DNA from: Ferrovibrio sp.
GTDB lineage: Bacteria; Pseudomonadota; Alphaproteobacteria; Ferrovibrionales; Ferrovibrionaceae
Direction: 5' to 3'
Length of the DNA stretch: 64,000 nucleotides
Assembly (NCBI RefSeq): GCF_019636075.1
Contig: NZ_JAHBYG010000012.1
Location: forward strand, 1-64,000
Below the pieces are notes generated by a model, which did no database searches, was not told where the DNA came from, and saw only the letters and a program-made list of their open reading frames with translations. Shown here piece by piece: positions 18,770 through 27,624 of the stretch. The translations under genes were made by a program, and so were the position numbers. Within the stretch, counting starts at the first letter, position 1. Every line of letters starts with the position of its first letter.

Positions 18770-19212
18770 GGCTTCTGGCTCCCGGCCTCTGGAACGACGG
18801 GGGATTCGACCTTCGGAGTCTCAGCCGCCTGGGCTTCAGCAGCCTGGGCTTCAACAGGGGCCGGTGTTTCAGCCGCAGGCACTGCCGGGGTGCTAGGCAC
18901 ATCCCCGCTCGGGGCATTCGCCAGCGCATCGGCATTCAGCGTACGCTCGAGGCTGCCATCGGGATCGATGGTCTTCTTCACTTCATCCTGCAGCGAAAAG
19001 CTGCTCACATCCTTGGCGGCCTTGCGCAGGTCGTCCAATTCCGCTTCACGCACCATGTCGTCGATGCCGGACTGGAACTCGCGCGCCATCGCGCGGGCCT
19101 TGGCGGTCCACTGCCCGATGCTGCGCAAGACTTTCGGCAAATCCTTGGGGCCGATCACCAGCAGCGCAACGACTGCGATAACCCCCAATTCGGACCAGGC
19201 GATGTCGAACAT
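18766..19212 (-). CDS. tatB: Sec-independent protein translocase TatB
   Basis: TatB works with TatC in recognising Tat substrates. The 148-residue form starts MFDIAWSELGVIAVVALLVI at 19212, the standard TatB N-terminus with one membrane helix. It continues with GPKDLPKVLRSIGQWTAKAR, an amphipathic helix, and a Pro/Ala-rich tail. A longer in-frame start at 19272 would place 20 extra residues before the helix, so I rejected it. It lies between tatA and tatC. Confidence 0.95.
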   Translation of the reverse strand: MFDIAWSELGVIAVVALLVIGPKDLPKVLRSIGQWTAKARAMAREFQSGIDDMVREAELDDLRKAAKDVSSFSLQDEVKKTIDPDGSLERTLNADALANAPSGDVPSTPAVPAAETPAPVEAQAAEAQAAETPKVESPVVPEAGSQKP

Positions 19213-19278
19213 CCCCGACGCCTTTACTCGGCTGGCCCGGACTGCCCCGCAGGGCAGCCTGGGCGGTTGCAATACGCG

Positions 19279-19527
19279 TTAGTGCTTTTCGCCGGCATTG
19301 GCGCCAGTGCTGCTGCCCTGGTTCGCACCGGGGGCAGGCGGCGGCGTCTGCTGCTGGATGGTGGCGGAATCCTTGGCCTCGTCACCCGGCTCTTCCTTCA
19401 TGCCCTTGCGGAAATTCTTGATGCCCGAAGCCAGGTCGCCCGCCACCTTGGGCAGCTTGCCGGCGCCGAACAGTATCAGGATGACCACCAGAACCAGCAG
19501 CCAATGCCAAATGCTGAACGAACCCAT
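19279..19527 (-). CDS. tatA: Sec-independent protein translocase TatA
   Basis: The 82-residue pore component of the Tat system. [20 protein letters not shown] is the membrane helix, followed by the [20 protein letters not shown] hinge and amphipathic helix, and an acidic, Gln/Pro-rich tail. TatA proteins polymerise to pass folded proteins. It heads tatA-tatB-tatC-serS; 120 bp separate it from the orphan ABC ATPase upstream, so a promoter may lie there. Confidence 0.96.
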   Translation of the reverse strand: MGSFSIWHWLLVLVVILILFGAGKLPKVAGDLASGIKNFRKGMKEEPGDEAKDSATIQQQTPPPAPGANQGSSTGANAGEKH

Positions 19528-19647
19528 GATCTTTCTCCTTCAAAAGGCCCGTTCCAAGCAGGCCCGGCCCGACGCCTCCACCCGGCGCCAATCCCTGCCC
19601 GCACTATGACAGACATAACCATGCCGGCGCAATTCGCAGGCCCTGGT

Positions 19648-20691
19648 TTAAGTGCCCGAAAACACGATACAAGCGGCGCGATCAATGGCCAATTTCAGTG
19701 TTGATCCGGCAATCAGCGGCGGACCCGGCGGCAGACGCGCCACCAGCAGGTTTTCCGGCACTGCCCCCTGCCCGGTTTCCGCTGCCACTTCTACGCGCCG
19801 GAAGGGCCCCAATACACGGTCGCGGATCACGCGGAAAACCGGGGCATCGTCGCGCTCGAATAGGCTTTCGGGACGAAACATGGCCAGCGCCGCAGCGCCC
19901 TCGGGCAGGCCCTTTGCTGCAATAGCCCCCCAGGGAGTAAGCAACGCCCCATCCTGCACGCGCCCTGCCCATTCATTGGTCTCGGCCAGAAAGCGCATCA
20001 CGAAAGGCGTGGCCGGGCGGGCATAAACCTGTTCCGGCGTACCCACCTGCACCAGGCGGCCATCCTGCATGATGCCGATATGGTCGGCCATGCGCATGGC
20101 TTCTTCCGGATCGTGGGTGACCAGCAAGGTAGGCGTGCGGCTGTGCTGCAACAGCGCCACGGTGTCGTCGCGGATACGATCGCGCAGACGGTTGTCGAGG
20201 CTTGAAAACGGTTCGTCCAGCAGCATCACCGCCGGCTGCGGCGCCATCGCGCGGGCCAAGGCCACGCGCTGTTGTTCGCCGCCCGAAAGGCTGTGCGGAT
20301 AAACTGCGAGATGGCGCGACAGGCTGAGCCGCTCCGCCCATTGCCCGGCAATGGCGGCCTGCTCGCGCGCCGACATATGGCTGAGGCCGAAAGCGATATT
20401 CTCGCGCACGGTCAAATGCGGAAACAACGCATGGTCCTGGAACACCATGCCCACGCGGCGATCTTCCGCCGGCAGGTTGATCCTGTCGCCTGCCACCAGC
20501 TTGCCGCCGATATGCACCTCGCCCTGTTGTAGGGCTTCAAGGCCGGCAGCGATGCGCAATGTGGTGGATTTGCCGCAACCCGAGGGCCCAAGCAGGCAGA
20601 AGATTTCGCCTGCCGCCACATCCAGTCCCACATTCTCCACCGCCAACCGGTCGCCGTAGCGATGGCTGACATGGCGCAGGGTCAGGCTCAT
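19648..20691 (-). CDS. Orphan ABC transporter ATPase, iron/polyamine-importer type
   Basis: A 347-residue ATPase with Walker A GPSGCGKSTT (near residue 34), Q-loop VGMVFQDHALFP, signature LSGGEQQRVALARAMA (near residue 133), Walker B VMLLDEPFSSLD and H-loop VTHDPEEAMRMADHI. The C-terminal 110 residues look like a TOBE domain, as in FbpC/PotA-class importers. Neither a permease nor a binding protein is adjacent, so the substrate is unknown. It is set between scpB and tatA, which normally adjoin. It might pair with a permease elsewhere on the chromosome. Confidence 0.85.
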   Translation of the reverse strand: MSLTLRHVSHRYGDRLAVENVGLDVAAGEIFCLLGPSGCGKSTTLRIAAGLEALQQGEVHIGGKLVAGDRINLPAEDRRVGMVFQDHALFPHLTVRENIAFGLSHMSAREQAAIAGQWAERLSLSRHLAVYPHSLSGGEQQRVALARAMAPQPAVMLLDEPFSSLDNRLRDRIRDDTVALLQHSRTPTLLVTHDPEEAMRMADHIGIMQDGRLVQVGTPEQVYARPATPFVMRFLAETNEWAGRVQDGALLTPWGAIAAKGLPEGAAALAMFRPESLFERDDAPVFRVIRDRVLGPFRRVEVAAETGQGAVPENLLVARLPPGPPLIAGSTLKLAIDRAACIVFSGT

Positions 20692-20723
20692 GGTGTTCTC
20701 ACCCCAGGTCAGGCATCCCGCGA

Positions 20724-21623
20724 TTAAGCATTTTTGGGTGCCGATTCAGTATCCGGGGCATTTTCAGAATCCGCTTGGGAAGCATTTTCAGCTTCGTCGA
20801 TCAGCGGGTCGACAACGAATTCGCTGCCATCGTCATCCTCAGACAGCGGGTCTTCCGGCGTGTAATCCATCGCCTCGCCCGGCATCGGCAGGCCGCCGCT
20901 GCTGGGCAGCGCCTCCAGCAAGCCGGTGGCCCGCAGTTCTTCCAGGCCTGGCAGGCTATCGATGGTTTCCAAACCGAAATGCACGAGAAATTCGTCGCTG
21001 GTGCCATAGGTGATCGGGCGGCCCGGCACACGGCGGCGGCCGCGCACCTTCACCCAACCGGCTTCCATCAGCACATCCAGCGTGCCCTTCGACAACGCCA
21101 CGCCGCGAATTTCCTCGATCTCGGCGCGCGTCACCGGCTGGTGATAGGCCACGATGGCCAGGGTTTCCACGGCGGCGCGCGACAGCTTGCGCGTCACCTC
21201 ACGGTGATGCTCCAGCATATGCTTCAGATCGGGCGCCGTGGTGAAGGCCCAGCGCCCGGCCAGATTCTTCAGCACCACGCCGCGATGGCGGTATTGGTCT
21301 TCCAGCGCGGCCAGCAACGCCTTGGTGCGCGCGCCCTTGGGCAGGCGCTTGCGCAAGCTGGCTTCATCCAGCGGTTCGGAGGCGGCAAACAACAAAGCTT
21401 CCACTACGCGCAGCTGAGCGGCGAATTCCACTTCGGCATCGGCCGGTTCGGCGGCCGCATCTTCGCTGTCGTCGTCACCGTCTGCGTCGGCGTCATCAGA
21501 GCTAGCCCCGTCATCAGAGCCAGCGTCATCCTCGGAGACTTCGTCCAGCTCCGTTTCGCTGCTCTCGGCAACGGTGTCGTCGATCTCGTCTTCCGGCAAT
21601 TCGGTTTCGGGCAACTGCGACAT
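20724..21623 (-). CDS. scpB: Segregation and condensation protein ScpB
   Basis: ScpB binds the ScpA kleisin in the SMC condensin. The winged-helix core lies at about residues 65-230 with LRVVEALLFAASEPLDEASL, ALLAALEDQYRHRGVVLKNL and ETLAIVAYHQPVTRAEIEEI. The 299-residue length is unusual: the first 60 residues and the last 70 are acidic low-complexity (Asp, Glu, Ser, Ala), where many ScpB proteins have about 200. It begins 3 bp after scpA. Confidence 0.94.
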   Translation of the reverse strand: MSQLPETELPEDEIDDTVAESSETELDEVSEDDAGSDDGASSDDADADGDDDSEDAAAEPADAEVEFAAQLRVVEALLFAASEPLDEASLRKRLPKGARTKALLAALEDQYRHRGVVLKNLAGRWAFTTAPDLKHMLEHHREVTRKLSRAAVETLAIVAYHQPVTRAEIEEIRGVALSKGTLDVLMEAGWVKVRGRRRVPGRPITYGTSDEFLVHFGLETIDSLPGLEELRATGLLEALPSSGGLPMPGEAMDYTPEDPLSEDDDGSEFVVDPLIDEAENASQADSENAPDTESAPKNA

Positions 21624-21626
21624 GAC

Positions 21627-22577
21627 TCAGTTTTCCTTGGCTTCTTCCTGGGCCCGCGTATCAATCTGGGCAGCGTCGTCGCCCATCCCAGGCTGCGCGC
21701 CAGTGCTGCGGCGAATATAGATCGGTCCGAAAGTCTGCACCTGGCGCAGCTCGATATGGCCCTGCTTGGCCATTTCCAGGCTGGCATTGAAGGTGGAGGC
21801 TATCGCCGAGCGTATGGTGAAGGGGTCGTCCATATCGGGCGGCAGAAATGCCTGCAGCGTGGCCCAATCCGGGATCGCGCCAACCATGTTGCGCAAACGC
21901 TCCAGCGCCTCTTCCACCGACACGATGCGGCGGCGCGCCAGCTTCATGGTCAGCACCTCGGTGCTGCCCTTCGACGAACGGAATTCGGCATAAGCCTTCA
22001 GCAATTCGTACAGCGTGGCGGAATACACCGCCTTGCGGATCACCCGCACGCCTTCGGGCATGCCGCGCATGAACACGCTCAGGCCAACCTGATCGCGGTT
22101 CATCAACTGCTCGGCAACCTGACGCATGGCTTCCAGCTTGCGCAACTGCAATTGCAGGCGCTCAGCCATCTCCTCGCCGCTCGGCTCGCCGGGCTTTTCC
22201 TTTTCCGGCAACAGCAGGCGGGATTTCAAATAGGCCAGCCAGGCGGCCATCACCAGGTAATCGGCCGCCAATTCCAGCCGCGCCTTGCGGGCCTCGGCCA
22301 CGAAAACAAGATATTGCTCGGCCAGTTGCAGGATGGAAATGCGGCGCAGATCCACCTTCTGCTCGCGCGCCAGCAGCAGCAGCACATCCAGCGGGCCTTC
22401 GAAGCCGTCCAGGTTCAGTTGTAGCGTCTGGCCAATATCCACAGGCTCGCCAGAACCGCCCGCAGCCAGGCCATCGCGGGTCGGGCGCTCGAACGGCTCT
22501 ACGGTTCCGGCATCGGGCATGGGCCCGGCGTCTGGCGCAGGAACGGACTCAGCAGGAATGGCAGGTATATCGCTCAC
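21627..22577 (-). CDS. scpA: Segregation and condensation protein ScpA
   Basis: The kleisin subunit of condensin. The core begins LNLDGFEGPLDVLLLLAREQ and continues QLAEQYLVFVAEARKARLEL, ADYLVMAAWLAYLKSRLLLP and, at the C-terminus, IRSAIASTFNASLEMAKQGH, all typical. I chose GTG at 22577, 10 bp after the M50 stop, giving 316 residues. A longer ATG start at 22709 would use a frame shadowing the protease gene. The N-terminal 40 residues before the core are Pro/Ala-rich. No strong Shine-Dalgarno is seen, so ATG 22520 is an alternative. Confidence 0.9.
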   Translation of the reverse strand: MSDIPAIPAESVPAPDAGPMPDAGTVEPFERPTRDGLAAGGSGEPVDIGQTLQLNLDGFEGPLDVLLLLAREQKVDLRRISILQLAEQYLVFVAEARKARLELAADYLVMAAWLAYLKSRLLLPEKEKPGEPSGEEMAERLQLQLRKLEAMRQVAEQLMNRDQVGLSVFMRGMPEGVRVIRKAVYSATLYELLKAYAEFRSSKGSTEVLTMKLARRRIVSVEEALERLRNMVGAIPDWATLQAFLPPDMDDPFTIRSAIASTFNASLEMAKQGHIELRQVQTFGPIYIRRSTGAQPGMGDDAAQIDTRAQEEAKEN

Positions 22578-22587
22578 GAAAGGGGTG

Positions 22588-23283
22588 TTACCGGCTATGG
22601 CCGGACAAAACAAGCAGGATGTCTTCCAAACCCGCCACCATGGGGAAAAGCAGCTGTCCCACCGGGTTGATCGCCACCCCCATGGCCTGGCCCAACAAAG
22701 GCACAGCAAGCAATAAAATCAACAAGATGACCATGCCATAGCGTTCCAGCCGGGCCAGCGGACGGGCCAGGAAAAGCGGCAGCCAGCCCACCGCAACACG
22801 GCCGCCATCCAGCGGCGGCAATGGCAACATATTGAAAACACATAGCAGCAGATTGATCAGGATGGCATTTTGCAGATTCGCCGCGATCCAGGGGGCGGTA
22901 TAGCTGCCGAAATAGGGAATCAGGTGAAACAGCAGCATGGCGATATAGGCCTGGGCCAGATTGACCAGCGGGCCGGCAATGGCCACCACCGCCATGTCGC
23001 GGCGCGGCGAAGGCAGGCGCATGAAATCAACGGGCACCGGCTTGGCCCAGCCGAACAGGAAAGGTGCCTTCAACAGCACCAGCATGCCAGGCACAACCAC
23101 GGTGCCCATCGGGTCGATATGGCGCAGCGGGTTGAAGGTCACCCTGCCCTGCATGTAGGCGGTATCGTCGCCCAGCTTCCAGGCCATCCAACCATGCGCC
23201 GCCTCATGCAGCGTGATGGCCAGCAGCGCCGGCAACACCCAGGTGGAAACCGTGTAAAGCAGACCGACGATATCCATGCTCAA
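22588..23283 (-). CDS. Site-2 protease family (M50) membrane metalloprotease
   Basis: A 231-residue intramembrane zinc protease. The zinc motif is HEAAH in LLAITLHEAAHGWMAWKLGD (near residue 25) and the third ligand region is LPPLDGGRVAVGWLP (near residue 155). At least four hydrophobic segments are visible. It resembles the short YwhC/Rip-like group without a PDZ domain; physiological substrates of this group are largely unknown. It overlaps nagZ by 4 bp and precedes scpA by 10 bp, so it is part of that operon. Confidence 0.9.
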   Translation of the reverse strand: MSMDIVGLLYTVSTWVLPALLAITLHEAAHGWMAWKLGDDTAYMQGRVTFNPLRHIDPMGTVVVPGMLVLLKAPFLFGWAKPVPVDFMRLPSPRRDMAVVAIAGPLVNLAQAYIAMLLFHLIPYFGSYTAPWIAANLQNAILINLLLCVFNMLPLPPLDGGRVAVGWLPLFLARPLARLERYGMVILLILLLAVPLLGQAMGVAINPVGQLLFPMVAGLEDILLVLSGHSR

Positions 23284-24344
23284 CCGGCCGCAGCGCGCGG
23301 TAAATTCTGGTTCAGCAATTGATCCAGCCTCGTGCGGTCGGCGGCGCTGAAAGCCTTCGGCGCTGCCGGCTTGCGCGCGGCCGCCTTGGCCACCCGGGCG
23401 GCGGCCTGGGCATCCATTGCCGGCAAGGCCTGCAACAGGCTTTGCATTTCATCGAAGGCGCCCGAGCAATGCAATGCCAGATCGCAGCCTGCCGCCAATG
23501 CCGCCTGCCCGCGCGACACGACATCGCCGGCCAGCGCCTTCATGGTCAGGTCGTCGGAAATCAGCACGCCATCGAAACCGATATGGCCACGGATCACCTC
23601 GGCGATGATCCTTGCCGAAGTGGTGGCCGGCTGGGCGACATCCAGCGCGGTGTAAAGGATATGCGCGGTCATCGCCCAGGGTGCCCCGGTATGCTTATCG
23701 GCCAGTTGCACGAAAGGCTGGAAATCGCTGGCTTCCAGCGTGGCGCGATCCGCATCCACGCGCGGCAATTCCAGATGGCTATCGGCGCGCGCCCGGCCAT
23801 GGCCGGGAATATGCTTCACCACCGGTAGCACGCCGGCATCCAGCAGGCCATGCATCACCGCACGGGCGATATCGGCCACCTGCTGCGCGCTGAAACCATA
23901 GGCGCGGTCGCCGATCACATCATGGGCGCCGGCCACCGGCAGATCCGCCACCGGCGCGCAATCCACATCGATGCCAAGGGCCGTCAGTTCAGCTGCAATC
24001 GCGGCCGCATTCAGATAAGCGGCTTCGCAAGCCGCCTGCGGATCGGCGGCATAGAGTTCGCCAAACCGCGCACCGGCGGGAAACACCGGCCAATGCGGCG
24101 GCTTCAGGCGCGCCACACGGCCGCCCTCCTGGTCGATCAGCACCGGCGCCTGCGCATTGCCCACCACGGCACGGAATTGCGCCACCAAGCTTTTCACCTG
24201 TGCGGGCGTATCGATATTGCGCGCGAACAGGATGAAGCCCAGCGGGCGATGCCGCTTGAACAGCGCTATCTCGTTGTCGGTCAATGCCTGACCGGCGCAG
24301 CCGACAACGATGGGCGCGAAGCCCTGCCAATCAACGGCCGACAA
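23280..24344 (-). CDS. nagZ: Beta-N-acetylhexosaminidase NagZ
   Basis: A 354-residue family 3 glycoside hydrolase that removes GlcNAc from muropeptides during cell-wall recycling. Signatures are RPLGFILFARNIDTPAQVKS (near residue 34), LIDQEGGRVARLKPPHWPVF (near residue 68), VVKHIPGHGRARADSHLELP (near residue 168) and the nucleophile segment DGVLISDDLTMKAL (near residue 247). The start is a TTG at 24344 with AGGGG about 10 bp before it, overlapping the end of the SPOR gene by 14 bp; the in-frame ATG at 24665 would force a 107-residue shadow of that gene. Confidence 0.93.
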   Translation of the reverse strand: MSAVDWQGFAPIVVGCAGQALTDNEIALFKRHRPLGFILFARNIDTPAQVKSLVAQFRAVVGNAQAPVLIDQEGGRVARLKPPHWPVFPAGARFGELYAADPQAACEAAYLNAAAIAAELTALGIDVDCAPVADLPVAGAHDVIGDRAYGFSAQQVADIARAVMHGLLDAGVLPVVKHIPGHGRARADSHLELPRVDADRATLEASDFQPFVQLADKHTGAPWAMTAHILYTALDVAQPATTSARIIAEVIRGHIGFDGVLISDDLTMKALAGDVVSRGQAALAAGCDLALHCSGAFDEMQSLLQALPAMDAQAAARVAKAAARKPAAPKAFSAADRTRLDQLLNQNLPRAAAG

Positions 24345-25275
24345 CGAGGCACCCCTGCTTGGCGGCCGAGAGCTTTTCGCACAAGGCCTGAGCGGCGGCA
24401 CGATCACGCAACGGGCCGGCCTGCAAACGGAAATAAATACCGCGCGCGCCGAGATCCACGCGCTCGAAGCTGGGCGAAAGCCCGCCAAGCTCGGCTGGGA
24501 ATTTGCGCTGCAGCTGGGTCCAGGTGGCCTGGGCCTGAGATTGTTCGGGCAAGGAAGCCAATTGCACACGAGCGCTGCCGCCGGCGGAAGCCGTGGTTGC
24601 CGGGGCCTGAACTGGGGCCTGAGCCGGCGCGGGCGTTGCCGCTGGGGCCGCTGGGGCCGCAGCACGCGCAGCCGGTTGCGCCGTCTGGGCAGTATTCGCC
24701 GGCGGATTCAGCGGCTGCACGCTGGCCGTGCGCGGCGGCGCTGCTGCTGGGGCCGGCTGCTGTGCGCTCGGGCTCTGGTTCGGCACGGCCTGCGCAGCCG
24801 GGCGATTTTGGATCGTAACCGCCGGCCCGGCGGTCGGCCCGGCGGTGGGCCCGGGGGTTGGGCTGGCGGTAGCCGTGGCTGGTGCCTGTGCCGCAGCCAC
24901 CGATGTGTTGCCACCGGCGCCATTAGGCAGCGGACGTTCAGGCGGCGGCAGCAGGCGTTCCACCTGGCCATTCTGCTGTTGGTTACCGCCCAGGCGTTCG
25001 AAAATCTGCTTGTCCTGATTGGGCACCTGCATGCCGCCGGGATTTTCCGGCGCCACCTTGGTTGGCGATTGATCGGCGCGGATCAACGGCGGCGCGCCGC
25101 TGGCGCCGCGTTTCACACCCTGGTCGTAGGCAAACCAGATGCCGATGCCGAACACCGCCACCGCACCCAGCGCGATGCCGGCCGTGATCGCCCGTTTGGG
25201 GCCGCCCGGCTGCGGAACGCCCCTGTCCGGCGTGGGAACCGGTCGCGAAGACCGGTCGGTGCGCAGATCGCTCAT
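24331..25275 (-). CDS. SPOR-domain membrane protein
   Basis: A 314-residue bitopic protein: short basic N-terminus, one membrane helix (AITAGIALGAVAVFGIGIWF near residue 29), a long Ala/Pro/Gln-rich periplasmic linker and a SPOR domain in the last 80 residues (SARVQLASLPEQSQAQATWT and FRLQAGPLRDRAAAQALCEK). SPOR domains bind denuded glycan at division septa, so a role in septal wall processing is inferred. It lies between argS and nagZ, as in most alphaproteobacteria. Confidence 0.9.
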   Translation of the reverse strand: MSDLRTDRSSRPVPTPDRGVPQPGGPKRAITAGIALGAVAVFGIGIWFAYDQGVKRGASGAPPLIRADQSPTKVAPENPGGMQVPNQDKQIFERLGGNQQQNGQVERLLPPPERPLPNGAGGNTSVAAAQAPATATASPTPGPTAGPTAGPAVTIQNRPAAQAVPNQSPSAQQPAPAAAPPRTASVQPLNPPANTAQTAQPAARAAAPAAPAATPAPAQAPVQAPATTASAGGSARVQLASLPEQSQAQATWTQLQRKFPAELGGLSPSFERVDLGARGIYFRLQAGPLRDRAAAQALCEKLSAAKQGCLVVGR

Positions 25276-25277
25276 GA

Positions 25278-27029
25278 CTACCTCATTTCCTCAACGGGCG
25301 TGACACCCATGACGGCCAGGCCGGATGCGATCACAATCGCCACCGCCCGGATCAACCCAAGCCGGGCGCGGCTCAGTTCGCGCTCCTCGGGCAGCAGAAA
25401 ACGCAAGCCCGCATCGTCGCGTCCGGCATTCCACAAACCATGGAAACCGGCTGCCACATCCTGCAGGAAAAACGCCACGCGATGCGGTTCATGGGCATCG
25501 GCGGCGGATTCCACCAGGCGCGGCCAGCTTGCCAGCAATTTCAGCAGAGCCAGTTCGGCCTCATGCTTCAGCAGGCCCATATCGGCGCCGGCCAGAGCCG
25601 AATCCGTAACATCCAATCCGGGCAATTCCGTGGCAGCATTGCGAATCACCGAACTGATGCGCGCATGGGCGTATTGCACATAGAAAACCGGATTATCCTT
25701 CGATTGCTCGGTCACCTTCTTGAAATCGAAATCCAGCTGCGCGTCGTTCTTGCGCGTCAGCATGATGAAGCGCACCACATCGCGGCCCACTTCGTCCACC
25801 ACATCGCGCAGGGTCACGAACGTGCCGGCCCGCTTGCTCATGCGCACCGGCTGGCCATCGTCCAGCAGGTTCACCATCTGCACCAGCTTCACATCCAGAT
25901 CGGCCTCGCCGCCAGACATCGCCTTCACGGCGGCCTTCATACGCTTCACATAGCCACCATGATCGGCGCCCCACACATCGATCATGCTGTGGAAGCCACG
26001 GCGGTATTTGTCGTCGTGATAGGCGATATCGGCGCCAAAGTAGGTCCAGCTATCGTCAGACTTCTTGAGCGGACGGTCGGTATCGTCGCCGTATTCGCTG
26101 GATTTAAACAGTGATTGCGGGCGCGGCTCCCAATCGTCGGGCAGCTTGCCCTTGGGCGGTTCCAGCACACCGGTATAGATCAGGCCGCGCTGTTGCAGGC
26201 GGTCGTATGCCTGTTGCACCGCGCCCGATTCATGCAGCGCGCGCTCCGAGGTGAATACCGCATGGCGGATATTCAGCGCCGCCAGATCATCCTTGATCAT
26301 CGCCATCATGGCATCGGTGGCGGCCTGGCGGAAAGTTTGCAGCCAGTCGGCTTCCGGCGCATTGCGATAAGTGTCGCCGTATTTTTGCGCCAGCGCCGCG
26401 CCCACCGGCTTCAGGTAATCGCCGGGATACAGGCCTTCGGGAATCTCGATGCTTTCGCCCAGCGCCTCGCGGTAACGCATATGAACAGAGCGCGCCAGCA
26501 CATCCACCTGGGCGCCGGCATCGTTGATGTAATATTCGCGGCAGACCTGATAGCCGGCCTTTTCCAAAAGCGCCGCCAGCGCATCGCCGAACACGGCGCC
26601 ACGGCAATGGCCCACATGCATCGGGCCGGTAGGATTGGCCGACACGTATTCCACATTCACCGGCTTGCCTTCGCCGCGCTGGCTGTCGCCATAGCCGATG
26701 CCGGCCTTGAGGATCACGGCGGTCTGCTGCTGCCAGTATTCGGGCTGGAGGCGCAGGTTGATGAAGCCGGGGCCGGCAATCTCCACCGCCGTCACCGCCG
26801 GATGGGCTGCCAGCAACGGCTGCAGCTTTTCGGCCAGGGCGCGGGGCGCCAGCTTGGCCGGCTTGCCCAGCACCATGGCCACATTGGTGGCGAGGTCGCC
26901 ATGGCTGGGATCGCGCGGCGGCTCCACGGCAATGGCATCAAACGGCAGGCTGGCGGGCAGGTCGCCCTGCTCGGCAAGCGTCTGCACGGCTTGCATGACC
27001 GTGCGGCGAAATTCGGCGAAAACGTTCAT
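25278..27029 (-). CDS. argS: Arginyl-tRNA synthetase
   Basis: A 583-residue class I synthetase. The HIGH-like motif is in [20 protein letters not shown] (near residue 128); MSKR in [20 protein letters not shown] replaces KMSKS (near residue 393). The N-terminal additional domain (residues 1-110) and the DALR anticodon-binding C-terminus ([16 protein letters not shown] onward) are present. It heads the argS-SPOR-nagZ-M50-scpA-scpB run and ends 2 bp before the SPOR gene. dgt, which often lies between erpA and argS, is absent. Confidence 0.97.
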   Translation of the reverse strand: MNVFAEFRRTVMQAVQTLAEQGDLPASLPFDAIAVEPPRDPSHGDLATNVAMVLGKPAKLAPRALAEKLQPLLAAHPAVTAVEIAGPGFINLRLQPEYWQQQTAVILKAGIGYGDSQRGEGKPVNVEYVSANPTGPMHVGHCRGAVFGDALAALLEKAGYQVCREYYINDAGAQVDVLARSVHMRYREALGESIEIPEGLYPGDYLKPVGAALAQKYGDTYRNAPEADWLQTFRQAATDAMMAMIKDDLAALNIRHAVFTSERALHESGAVQQAYDRLQQRGLIYTGVLEPPKGKLPDDWEPRPQSLFKSSEYGDDTDRPLKKSDDSWTYFGADIAYHDDKYRRGFHSMIDVWGADHGGYVKRMKAAVKAMSGGEADLDVKLVQMVNLLDDGQPVRMSKRAGTFVTLRDVVDEVGRDVVRFIMLTRKNDAQLDFDFKKVTEQSKDNPVFYVQYAHARISSVIRNAATELPGLDVTDSALAGADMGLLKHEAELALLKLLASWPRLVESAADAHEPHRVAFFLQDVAAGFHGLWNAGRDDAGLRFLLPEERELSRARLGLIRAVAIVIASGLAVMGVTPVEEMR

Positions 27030-27230
27030 AATCGGGTCTGGCCTAAACGAGTCTATCGGGGGCGGCGGACACTAGCGACACGGCCCCGGCATGGCAATCC
27101 TGGCAAGCTTACTGAATATCCAGGGATAAATTGACATCCGGCAGAAACCGCCTAAATACTGGTACAGCAAGGTAAACCGCCAAGGTAAACCGTTGGTAAA
27201 CCCGCAAAAGCCGATCCGAAAGTGCATCCC

Positions 27231-27608
27231 ATGACCAGCCTGCAAACCGAGACCGCCTCGCCCTCCCCGGCACCTGCCGCCGGCGAGCTGACGCTTTCGG
27301 CCAATGCGGCGGCCCGGATTCGCAAGATCGTGGCCTCTGAGGGCAACCCGGATTTGAAGCTGCGGCTCTCGGTTTCCGGCGGCGGCTGCTCGGGTTTCCA
27401 ATACGGCTTCACGCTGGACGACAGCCAGGGCCATGACGATCTGATCATCGAGCGCGACGGCGCCGCCCTGGTGATCGATACGCTGTCGGCCGAATATATG
27501 CGCGGCTCGGAGATCGACTTCGTGGAAGACCTCTCCGGCGCCGGCTTCCAGATCCGCAACCCGCTGGCCACGGCCAGCTGCGGCTGCGGCAATTCCTTCG
27601 CTATCTGA
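27231..27608 (+). CDS. erpA: A-type iron-sulfur carrier ErpA
   Basis: A 125-residue HesB/IscA-family protein that carries Fe-S clusters to target enzymes. The three cluster-binding cysteines are present: one in SVSGGGCSGFQYGF and two in ASCGCGNSF near the C-terminus. The N-terminal 20 residues are a Ser/Pro/Ala-rich extension. I chose ATG 27231 rather than GTG 27222, three codons earlier. It is divergent from argS with about 200 bp between, and 16 bp from xth. Confidence 0.94.
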   Translation: MTSLQTETASPSPAPAAGELTLSANAAARIRKIVASEGNPDLKLRLSVSGGGCSGFQYGFTLDDSQGHDDLIIERDGAALVIDTLSAEYMRGSEIDFVEDLSGAGFQIRNPLATASCGCGNSFAI

Positions 27609-27624
27609 CCGCGCCCGCCAGACC

